Under the pieces are notes generated by a model, which saw nothing but the letters and a program-made list of their open reading frames with translations, was not told the origin of the DNA and ran no database searches. A DNA stretch of 64,000 nt from Thinopyrum elongatum (taxonomy: Eukaryota; Streptophyta; Magnoliopsida; Poales; Poaceae), in NCBI GenBank assembly GCA_011799875.1, contig CM022302.1, forward strand, positions 521,530,560-521,594,559. Direction: 5' to 3'. Shown in pieces: positions 55,420 to 64,000 of this stretch. Numbering within the stretch: the stretch's first letter is position 1; every line of letters starts with the position of its first letter. The translations under genes and the position numbers were made by a program.

Positions 55420-57797
55420 TCCTTCGTGTAGTGCATGTGCATCTGCTGTAGTATCATGCTTGTGTGTGCCTGTGTGGAGTAGTTTTGTAGCATGTTTGCC
55501 GTGTGCTTTGTTGCTATCACTCGTTTTCTCGTGCTTCTTTATTTGAATCTTCGGTGTTACCCCCTTATGGAAATTGCTCATCAACCGATACCGGATCAGA
55601 AGAAGCCATGAGAAGTAAAGATATACACCAAGGAACTCAGTTAAACACAATGAGATTTTCAGCTGACAGCATTGTATTGCAGACATCCGGTCTGAATACA
55701 AGTTATATTCTGCTCAGACTTTCAGTAACAAGCACCCGTCAGAGATCCATCTTTATTGCAGCAATGATTAAACCAGTAGGAGAACAAAATTTGATCCAAG
55801 GCCAACAATGCATTTCAAATCAAAGTTATGGTCCGTACACAATGATTGATTCTGCCATGGGTCAAATTTGAAACATGCGACACCCCGAAGTCAGTCCAAA
55901 TATGCAATGAATTCAGCAAGGACATACAAGTAATCAGCAGCCGGAATGTCAAGAATATGTATATATATGTCATCCCGTTCACAAAGAAAAGCAGCACAGT
56001 ATTTCTCAGCGAAGCGTACAAGGCAAGATTCCTCAATCTTCTTCAGTAAGATACGGCACAAGCTTCTGGCATAAGGTACCAAGTCTTCCCTAGCAAGTCT
56101 TTGAGGGGGGGAGCTTCTAAGGTACGCTATCCAGCCTTCCTCAGCAAGCTATCTGCCGAAGGCTTCGAGCACAAGCCATTCAGTCTTCCTCAGCAAGATA
56201 CTCCCAATGGCTTCCAACGCAAGCTGCTCAAAATTTTCTTCAATACGGCACTGGTACAAATATTAAACTATGAGTTGTCAGCATATGCAGTGTTTTCCAA
56301 GAGTTAGATCTGCAACGGTTAAGTTAGAAACAAGAATCAGTTAGAACAAAGGTATGCCTCAAGAATCAGATAGTTCTTCATACAATGAGTATGCTGTCAA
56401 GTTCATGCAAGTCCATCACACAAGGAAGAATTCATGGTACGCATCCAACAACCTCACTGGATATGCAAGTGAAGGAAAACTAGTAGGTGATGCAAGAATC
56501 GACAAATCTTGAAGAAAGACAACCTTGAGACACCATCTCAGCAGTAAATATCAAGATCAGCCCCGCCCATCCGACAAGGTGATGTTATTAATCCTGTCAC
56601 TGTCAGGCATAGTCGACAACAGTAATGAGATCCGTACAATCACACGTGAACCAGATAAATCTCCCGAGACTCAAGACATGAACGAGACCAAAGTATGAAT
56701 GGCAAGATATTGCGCATGATAGTACTCAGGGCTGCGAAAATAATCAAGGATATATAAGGCCCCACTCTTTCAGTTAAAGATCCAGGTGAAGAAATGACAA
56801 TGAAGGAGCAAGACCGACAATACCGGTATGCCGGGGTATTGTGTGAACAATGCGGTATGAATGCACAAGGCAGTCTTATTTCATATCAAACACCATAAAG
56901 ATATGCCTAAGAGGTCTACTCCATTATGGTAAGGACCTCATGGAAACGCAACCAACTCAGTCCATAGTATGCTCAGAACTGTCAGCATTGAATACCCGAG
57001 TCTGTCAAGTCCGACCCAAAGGACAGCTCAATATATGGACCTCAGTAACTAGGCTAAAGCATCGCACAACCTACTATCCCCATGAGTATGCCAACAAAAT
57101 GAAGAATCAGTGTGAGAGCACATACTTTGAGGATTGTTATTTCTCACAAATGGGAATATATTAAAGAATAGTCTACCGTGAATGGGATTCTTTGCCAAGA
57201 CCACCGCCAGTCAAGTCTGCAAATGTTATCATCAGGAGATGGTACATTTTTCTATCAGTCACGTCAAGCGACAATCAAACCTTTGGTATGGATTGGATAC
57301 TCAAGACTGTGAACCAGTCAAGATAAGTCAGAAACTCCTGCAAGATGTCAGAATCCATTAGAAGAACATGTATGATTCACACCACTGTTTTGAACCCAGA
57401 CGGCATGCATATGTTCGAGGAACCCGATGCCTGGATAGAAGAGAGTCTTTGTTCCATGGGAAGATGTGTTCCCCACCCCGTGGAATATTCTTGATACTCG
57501 ATACCGGAATAACATCTCTAGCAAGGATCAATATCGAGAAGGACACGTATGTCAGTAAACATAATCTTTCGGACCCCAGCTAAGCCAATACATATGCAAG
57601 AAAAATTTGAGTCAGTATGAATAAGAATATATGAGGTAAGTCCTGTCAGAATTTCAGGTACGGTGAAGCAAACCATCCCAGATCAAGGCAGTCAGTGAGA
57701 TCAAATTTAGTGGGAACATTATATGAGAGTAAATAGGAGAAACCCGAGTTGGAAACAGTTTCTTCAAGTCAGAATATTTATTTATCCCTGAACAACA
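55420..57797 (+). other. Non-coding internal region of the non-autonomous element
   Basis: About 2.4 kb of A-rich sequence stands where gag-pol should be. I find no gag, protease, RT, RNase H or integrase motif on either strand. Words such as GTCAAG and CAGTC are frequent. It is not simply a deleted pol; it seems replaced by unrelated sequence. Confidence 0.6.
56035..56197 (+). repeat. Four spaced copies of AGTCTTCCTCAGCAAG
   Basis: The copies start at 56035 (diverged), 56082, 56133 and 56182, 47 to 51 bp apart. The intervals also carry related words (GCTTC, CACAAG). Confidence 0.75.
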
Positions 57798-57835
57798 AAA
57801 TCTCGAGGACGAGATTTCTTTAAGGGGGGAAGGTT
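57798..57835 (+). other. Hairpin and polypurine tract before the 3' LTR
   Basis: AAATCTCG and CGAGATTT (57798-57805 and 57810-57817, loop AGGA) form a perfect hairpin. It is followed by TTTAAGGGGGGAAGG, the polypurine tract, and then the LTR start at 57836. Confidence 0.8.
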
Positions 57836-60800
57836 TGTAACACCCTGGATTTTGCCCTTTTCTTTTTCTGATGATTTTCTTGGATTTCTTGATTTGATTT
57901 GCTTTTCTGTGGCTATGTGCTTCTAAAACTTGGGAAGATCATGTCTTCCTAGGTAATATATTGGCTTGTCATCCTCATCCTCATCCCAAGATCATGTCAT
58001 TTTCATCCTTGACCTAATCCAAAATTCTTTTTATTGGGAATGTTCCTTTTCTATTAAAGGAATAACCCTAGTTAATCTAGGTTGTGAAGCAACCTATCTT
58101 TCTGTCACTCCCAAAATTCCCAAATAAGTCTCATAAATTGTTTGGGTCATATCTTCCTCAAATATGTCAAAATCCTTCCTTGGCATCATCAAAGATAATT
58201 CACAAATATTCCTTTTCTCATTCTGCCCTAAGAAGTTGTTTGAGAAGGAACTGTCATTTATCTTTGCTTCATTGACTCTAAACTTTTTGGACATCTTTTC
58301 CTATCCATATCATTTCCCTGTGCCAAATTTCAACTTCATTTGCCTAGTAATTATTTATCAGTGATTTTCCAAAGTTTCTGTCTAGGAAGGAACTTTGTGA
58401 AGGAGGTATATCCTAGGCATGTCGAAATGAGTTGAAACTTTGCCACATCCTTCATATGATCAAATCATCACTCTCCACCAAATTTGAGCTCATGTAACCT
58501 TTCCATGTGAGCCCAGCTTCAAATCTTGGTTCCTGGTCAGATTTTCAGGTTGTGAAGCAACTATATTTTATATTGCTTCATTTACGCTGAAAATTTACCA
58601 AGACATTCTCCTATCTTTATCAGCTCTCTCCACCAAGTTTTGGCTCAATTCATTAAACCAATTGCCCTGTGCATTTTTTACAAGTTTCTGTCCAGAGAGA
58701 TGCCTTATGAAGAAGTGCTATTTTGGCAAGTCCAAATGGCATGAAACTTTTTGGGCATCTTCATATCTTCAAATCATTGTGCCATGCCAAATTTGAGTTC
58801 AATACAACTTGCTATGTGAGTGCTACTTCATACTTTGTATTTCTGTACAGTATGGTGCATTCCACAGCAAGTACCCTCTAGAGACCTCCATTTGGGCTGT
58901 TATTTTGCCAACACAGTCACCTTGGCATGTGATCAAGCCATGCCAAAGATCAGCCTCTGCCTCCTCTTGTGTTTGTCTCCCCACAGCTCAAACACCTTGC
59001 TGCTGAAATGTTTTGGCTCCTCCTCCAAATCTCTTCTTTGCCCCTGGATCGAGTTGTTTCTTCCTTTGAACTCAGGGTAGCATCGTCAATCTGCTAGACA
59101 TGATGTGGCCAATCACCTGGCACCGCGTATGCCAGTTCACGCGCTGACTACGGGGTGAATCAGCCAAAGCTCGTGCTCACGCGTTCTTGCCCCTGTTCCC
59201 GTCGTTTCCCTCCGCGTCTCGACATCAAACCTTGTCATGGAGGTATCTCGTGATCGACTGTGTCTCCTGGTGCCTCTGCCCCGCCTTATCTCACCGGTGT
59301 TTGGTCGCATCGAGCTCGCCCGTGACGCGTCCCTTCTCTGTCCCTCCTTTGGCATGTCGGCCGAGCCTTCTCGAGCGTCCCCGAGCTCTCCCTTGGCTCT
59401 ATTTAAGGACCCTCGACCCCTCCCGCAGCTCCCAAGCCTCACCTCGTTCCTCCTTGACCACCGGAGCTCCTCTGCTCGTGCCCCGTCCGCCATTGCCGCC
59501 GTCGGCCTCGCTTGGATTCGAGGTGTTCCAAGCCTCCCCTCGCCTCTCCACCACCACCACGAGACTCCTCTCCTCCCCGCGGACCGCCCCACCCCCTCTC
59601 CCTCGCCGGGGATGGCCCGCACCACTGAGAACCACCACCACCGCCGCTCTCTGTTCCTCTACTGGCGCTGCGTGCCCCCGCCTCCCCACTCCTCCCCGGC
59701 GCTCCCTTTGCCTCTGAACGTGCGCGGCACGTCCCCGCGGCCCCGCCGGTGGTCGCCGTTCGGCCGGAGTCGGCCGGAGCTGGCCGGCTCCCTCGCCGCA
59801 AGCCGCCCCTGTCTCCCCTTGTTCCTCCCCTGTTTCGCTCGTGGGGAAGCAGTGGGAGGAAGGGAACGACCGAGCGCTGGCCCCTCCCCTGCCCGTGGGA
59901 CCCCCCTGTAAGCCTCTCCCGCCCCTGGACCAGCTACGTTAAGTGGAAGCGTAATCACTGGCAATACGCTTTCATTTCTGGAAAGCGTACTTTCATTCTA
60001 CTTCAGCCCAGAATACGTTTTCTCAGTTCTGAAAACGCATTTCTCTGAAAGGCGCTTTCTATTTTCAACCGCCAGGGACCTGTTTGTGAGGATCTTTTTA
60101 CAGATTGGTCGCTGATCTTCATCACCTCATAACTCCGCGACCGTAACTCTGATTGAGGTGAAACCAACGCTCACATCTTCGTCTTGTCGAGACCTTTCTA
60201 TTGGTATAATTTTCACTAGGTGGTCCCACAGTGAAAATGACCATTTTTCCCTTGCTTCTAATCAGCCCCCTCCAAGAGAGAACCGTCCGGCGTTTCGTTC
60301 CGCGGCTTCACCGCACTTCTTCCTGGAGTCTCCGTCAGCCCCAGGCAAGCCACAACAGCCACTTGCATGATAGCCATGTAGTAGCCATGGTTTCTACTTG
60401 AATATTTAATAAAAGTTTGCCCGTTATCTGCCTGCTTGTTTGCTACTACTGTCGTTGTTTCGGTTATGCTCGTGGTTTCATGTTCACCTTCATGCTATGT
60501 TCCGATGCATCTTGTTATCTTGTACTACTTGCTAGTATTTATGGCACATGTTCTGCTTAGTAGTAGTAGTAGTACATGCTGGTAGCAGTGGTGTTCTTCC
60601 TGATGCATGCTTGTCGTCTATCAAGTACCGTTGTTATGCATGTTGCTTTGCATCTAGTTGGTTACATACTTACTTGGTAGTGTTCTTGCTATGTTCTTGC
60701 ATGGTATTTATTTATGATGCTAGTGGTCATGCTATGCTCATGTGTAATGTTATGCTTATGCTCGTCAGTATGCCATGTTCATTTGGTTAAATGCTTCATT

Positions 60801-62236
60801 ATGGTTATGCTTGATAATTATGTTGCACCTCCATGCCTATGTTGATATCATGCTCATACATTATAGTTGCATCATGTTATTTTAATATGGCTCAGCTCAT
60901 TGCATTCAAGTTTAACCGGATAATAATGAACTTGAACAACTGTTGGCTGAGTCATGGTGCCACCAAATCGAGCTGACCAGTGCAACCACATTTGCCTTTT
61001 ATGGGAAGGCCCTAATGCGGTCTATTGTCATGCCTCTCGCCGGTGCCTCCAACGAGGGAAGGTTATGGGTGCGTGCTACCCTGATCAGGTAGGCGGACAT
61101 AAACCTTGTGTGCCCGTTGTTGTTGTAAGGATCCTTGTCCCCGTTTGGGACCGTTTATGTTTTGCCACGACGGTGGCCGTTAGATGTCACGAGTTGACAT
61201 CGGGGCCACCCAGGACTTAGCCCAAAGGGGAGTTTGTCGGAGTGGCTGGAAGAGTGTGATGGCAATAGATCGGTTTTGTCGGAATGCCGTTGGTCCACAC
61301 GAATGGGAGTGCGAGGCCATGGGTTCCATGGTGTGGGTACAGTGTACTGACCTCTGCAGAGTGTGTGTTTAATCTATCGATAGCCGCGCCTGCGGATATG
61401 GGCCCAGTTCGTAGTCGGTCACACTATGAACCAACTATCATAATAACTTGATTAATAATAACCCCGGTTCGATGATGAGAAAGAGATTGGTTGTGATCGA
61501 GAGAGGATCACGGAGGTATCATGTATACCGAAGTTGGTTGATCTTATGTTGATCGCGCGATGATCACGGAGGTATCATGTATACCGATGTTGGTAAGTTG
61601 ATGCATGAGATGGTTACAAGGTAACCACCGAGCAAGAGTAAGTTGGTGCATGATAATGTTAACCTGTTACATGTAGTATCATCATGTTCATATGCTCATG
61701 CTATGCTTGTTCTAGCCGAATCATGTTCAGTTTGTGCATGCCATGTTGTTCTGTTAGTATCAGGCTCATGATTGCTTTAACCTACTAATGCCATGCTGTT
61801 GTTTGTCTTGACTGCTTTTTGTTATTGGGAGCTTGCAAGTACATTCAATGTACTGACCTGGTGTGTCATGCCAGTTTGTAGGTCGTGCCTGGTTTGCTTT
61901 CTTGTTTGGTGTGGTTCCTGTGTTCGCGAGCTAGGATAAACGTTCCAGTCAGAGTCCCTGCGGATTGGAGTCCATCATCGTCGTTCGTTGTTCCGCTGCC
62001 AGTAGAGGTTCCGCTGCCTCGAGTTGTTATGCTGCTTGCATAGAGCAACTGTGGTTGGCGTAGCATCGCCGTGCCGGTGTTATTCATTGTAATATCGGAG
62101 ACCTTGTATTCGTATTCGTGTTGTACTAGAGAGCTGGTTTGTTCTATGCTAAGCAGTGCCGTATTCCAGAAGACTTCACCTCGATCTCTGGGCTGGAATA
62201 CGGGGCGTTTCGGTTTCTCTGAGCCGGGGTGCCACA
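57836..62236 (+). repeat. 3' LTR (4401 bp)
   Basis: It is TG...CA bounded and near-identical to the 5' LTR apart from scattered substitutions and about 100 bp at 58716-58815 missing from the other copy. Confidence 0.92.
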
Positions 62237-62241
62237 GTCTT

Positions 62242-62474
62242 GCCAGATGCGAGAGAAGCAAAGGACTGAGACCAGCTAGCTAGTTGGGTCACATGTGGTA
62301 ATTCAGGCCAGATGATGTTTGCTTCATCCACAACTGTGGCATGTATATCAGCCTGAAGGCCTATACATATATAGTCATCTATTTCTAGCACAATTAGATG
62401 GTAGGCTGAAGCGTATATAGTAGAATCGGCACTGGTTTTATATAAGTATTAATGTAATTCATTCATGTGTGCAG
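62242..62474 (+). other. Remainder of intron 2 of the zf-XS-like pseudogene
   Basis: Non-coding sequence between the right TSD and the acceptor TGTGTGCAG at 62466-62474. No gene is inside it. Confidence 0.5.
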
Positions 62475-62731
62475 TATAACTCTCGAGATGAGGTCGACGA
62501 CACCAATGTCGAGTCATTCATATAGAAGGAGGTGGAGAAGATCAAGGACACGGGTCTTTCTGGCTACTACAACAAGAAGAAGTTCGTATGCCCCTACTAC
62601 ACGAGCCAAAGCCCAAGGATGGGATCTATGAGCATCTTCTATCTCATGCACGGGCTTTATCGGTCAGTGGGGACGACCCGAAGATCAGGGCGCGGCATGC
62701 TGCCCTCGTGAAGGCCTTGTATCCAGTGTAG

Positions 62732-63587
62732 TTGCCCTACATCATGCTGATCATCAGAAGCTGGTAGCCCTACTCATCATCACTAGATTTGATGATGTTT
62801 TACTTTTGGAAAGCTGCATCTGGGTGTGAACTGTTGGGAACTTGCTCTACTAATCTAGTATATATATTAATGTAATGTAGCATGTGTCTCAACTGGATCT
62901 GTTGTGAACTAGATGGTACCTGTGGTGGTAATCTAGAATGCTATCTATATTTTTGTGGCCTTAAATTTATTTGTGGTGTATGGTACCTTCTGTTTAGATG
63001 TTGTTTCAGTGTATATTTTACGAGTTTCGGTGCTACAATGATCACACATGCTGCTTTAGTGTTGCTTCAGACATGCTGCAACACTTTCCCATGCTGTGGC
63101 CAAGTGCAACATGCCGTGGCCATGTTCAAATCCTACCAAATTTAGAATGTGGCAATGTTCCAAAATAGCTGTGTCATGAATTATGGTACATGGGGTTCAG
63201 TTAATGGGGTTTAGTAAAGTTACTGATAATTGTTCATCCTCACACATTCCATCATTTGAATAAGCAAAAAGATCAAATATTCCATAATTTCAACAACTAT
63301 TCCAATAACAGAGCAAATATTCCATCATCAAAGTGTGAAGGAAATCAAATGTAAATTTAGAAGAGTAATATAATAGTAGTTAAAATTTGTGTGTGCAAAA
63401 AACAGAATTTGAAATAAGATGTACTGATTTTTTTGAATAAAGTTCTATTACCCTACTTATTAGAATTTTGAAACTATAACTTATTTATAAGAAAATAAAA
63501 TAGAAATATGAAAAAAGGTGTGTGTGAAAAAATTAACTTTTGAATTAATAGGGAATAATTAAAATGTAGGTAATTGATTTGTAAACA
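62732..63587 (+). other. 3' flank of the zf-XS-like pseudogene
   Basis: T-rich sequence that probably includes the former 3' UTR (TATATATATTAATGTAATG near 62860). 63240-63580 is A-rich with no gene or repeat I recognise. Confidence 0.4.
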
Positions 63588-63665
63588 AAAGGAAAAGGAT
63601 GGGCCAGCCTAATAACCATCTAGACCCACGCATGGTCCAGCACGCGGGTTAGGTTGGCCTGTGAA

Positions 63666-63771
63666 AGCCCATCGAATTTGGCCCTCCACATGGGTGCACC
63701 GGGCAGAGCACACGGTGTTGGGAGTTTAGTCCCACCTCGCCAAGCGAGCGGCGCTCGCACCGGCTTATATA
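63666..63771 (+). promoter_or_regulatory. Monocot snRNA-type promoter (MSP, USE, TATA), copy B
   Basis: AGTCCCACCTCG (63728-63739) differs from the plant USE consensus at one position. TTATATA (63765-63771) follows after 25 bp, the Pol III spacing. An RGCCCR element (AGCCCA) lies at 63666-63671. Homology with copy A starts upstream, near 63588 (AAAGGAAAAGGAT). Confidence 0.7.
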
Positions 63772-63794
63772 CCCGGCTGCGAGTAGCTGGGCAC

Positions 63795-63963
63795 GAGCCT
63801 CTCTCAACCATACAGCATATGATCGATACCACTTTGCCCAGTGGGGCCTACTAGCAGGAGAAATTCATGCATGATGGGCCTGCATCCTGGCCCATATATG
63901 CTGTGTTTCTAGTCATATGCAGGCCGTTTGTGTGAAATCTACTGCCTAGTAAGGCGGGCTTTT
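63795..63963 (+). ncRNA. Predicted Pol III non-coding RNA of about 166-170 nt, copy B
   Basis: The start is the G of GAGCCTCTC, 30 bp from the first T of TTATATA, as in copy A. The end is GGCGGGC followed by eight T. GAGCC at the start can pair with GGCTT at the end (one G-U). There is no internal TTTT. The hairpin GGGCC-TGCATCCT-GGCCC (63876-63893) and the block CCTACTAGCAGGAGAAAT are unchanged relative to copy A, while linker segments differ. The T8 terminator is stronger than the T4 of copy A, and the USE is closer to consensus, so this copy is the better candidate for an active gene. Confidence 0.6.
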
Positions 63964-64000
63964 TTTTCATCTGTCACATGTTTCTTCATGCCAAATCAAT

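Larger units (their letters stand above)
50292..62236 (+). mobile_element. Non-autonomous Tekay-like LTR retrotransposon, TSD GTCTT
   Basis: The element runs from TGTAACACCC (50292) to GTGCCACA (62236), with perfect GTCTT duplications (50287-50291 and 62237-62241). LTRs are 50292-54588 and 57836-62236, and a PBS and PPT are present. The internal region is only 3247 bp and has no gag, RT or integrase. Its sole reading frame is the leader ORF. LTR ends, hairpin-PPT and leader ORF tie it to the Tekay-type element at 25337, so it presumably relied on the enzymes of an autonomous relative. It sits in intron 2 of the zf-XS pseudogene. Confidence 0.9.
41630..62731 (+). pseudogene. zf-XS-like gene, split by three nested retroelements
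   Basis: Exon 1 starts ATG 41630 (Met-Glu-Val-Gly) and breaks after base 41642. Beyond the solo LTR it resumes after the CGGAC duplication at 48874 with RRERPDWGADLVALQRTVPA and ends at 49073; it holds a TAG at 48996-48998. Exon 2 is 49757-49848 (NRKLDLTNFEDQYAPGYGDD). Exon 3 is about 62475-62731, with KEVEKIKDTGLSGYYNKKKF, then VCPYY and, one base out of frame, IYEHLLSHARALSVSGDDPK and RARHAALVKALYPV. The C-P-x-C, L-L-x-H-A and H-x-A-L-x-K pattern is that of the XS-type zinc finger (zf-XS) found in SGS3/FDM RNA-silencing proteins; the second Cys is Tyr here. A TAG at 62523-62525 and the frameshift near 62600 break exon 3. The gene is dead, although its splice sites survive. Confidence 0.65.

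Noticed and set aside
63795..63963. Identification of the predicted ncRNA as telomerase RNA, which is also Pol III-transcribed in plants
   Set aside because: No telomere-template sequence (CTAAACCC-like) is present in either copy.
1..64000. rRNA genes, organellar insertions and telomeric repeats
   Set aside because: None of their conserved sequences was seen on reading through the window; no search was run.

Overview
This is a gene-poor, transposon-saturated stretch of a grass nuclear genome, most likely a Triticeae species (wheat, Aegilops, barley or rye). That assignment is inferred from LTRs and coding regions of large Ty3/gypsy elements (Athila and Tekay lineages), Triticeae-type CACTA ends, and spliceosomal introns with GT/AG borders. 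I see no clearly functional single-copy gene; almost everything is a mobile element, a decayed gene, or a repeat.

Layout. 1-1673: right end of a CACTA element with a cluster of tRNA-like modules. 2391-11045: a diverged tandem duplication of a minus-strand Ulp1 (C48) protease gene with an N-terminal plant-mobile/DUF1985-like domain, carrying a short LINE insertion. 11046-14671: right half of a second CACTA element (DUF8039-type ORF, degenerate C48-like domain, RNase H1 N-terminal domain, subterminal repeats, TIR). 14672-19028: minus-strand Athila-type remnant whose ORF1 is split by a 1.7-kb solo LTR. 19029-23394: CACTA-type end with an 84-bp repeat array, a plus-strand gene encoding seven decapeptide repeats, and a minus-strand two-B3-domain pseudogene.

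23395-41190: three copies of a roughly 2-kb repeat unit, split by a 12.8-kb minus-strand Tekay chromovirus (25337-38123, TSD GAGGT). Its gag-pol is one continuous frame broken only by six nonsense codons. 38279-38700: a segment with a monocot snRNA-type, Pol III-spaced promoter and a predicted RNA of about 170 nt; a second copy lies at 63588-64000.

41477-62731: a zf-XS-like pseudogene (TATA, ATG at 41630, three exons) stretched over 21 kb. It is broken at codon 5 by a solo LTR (TSD CGGAC), itself holding an Athila element (TSD AGGAG), and in its second intron by an 11.9-kb non-autonomous Tekay-like element (50292-62236, TSD GTCTT). That element has lost gag-pol but keeps a leader ORF related to the leader ORF of the first Tekay element.

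How the pieces relate: the order of insertions can be read directly from five perfect 5-bp target site duplications. The most promising new biology is the duplicated Pol III-type ncRNA gene and the leader ORF (possibly dsRBD-like) shared by two Tekay-type families. All family assignments come from motif recognition; no database search was run.
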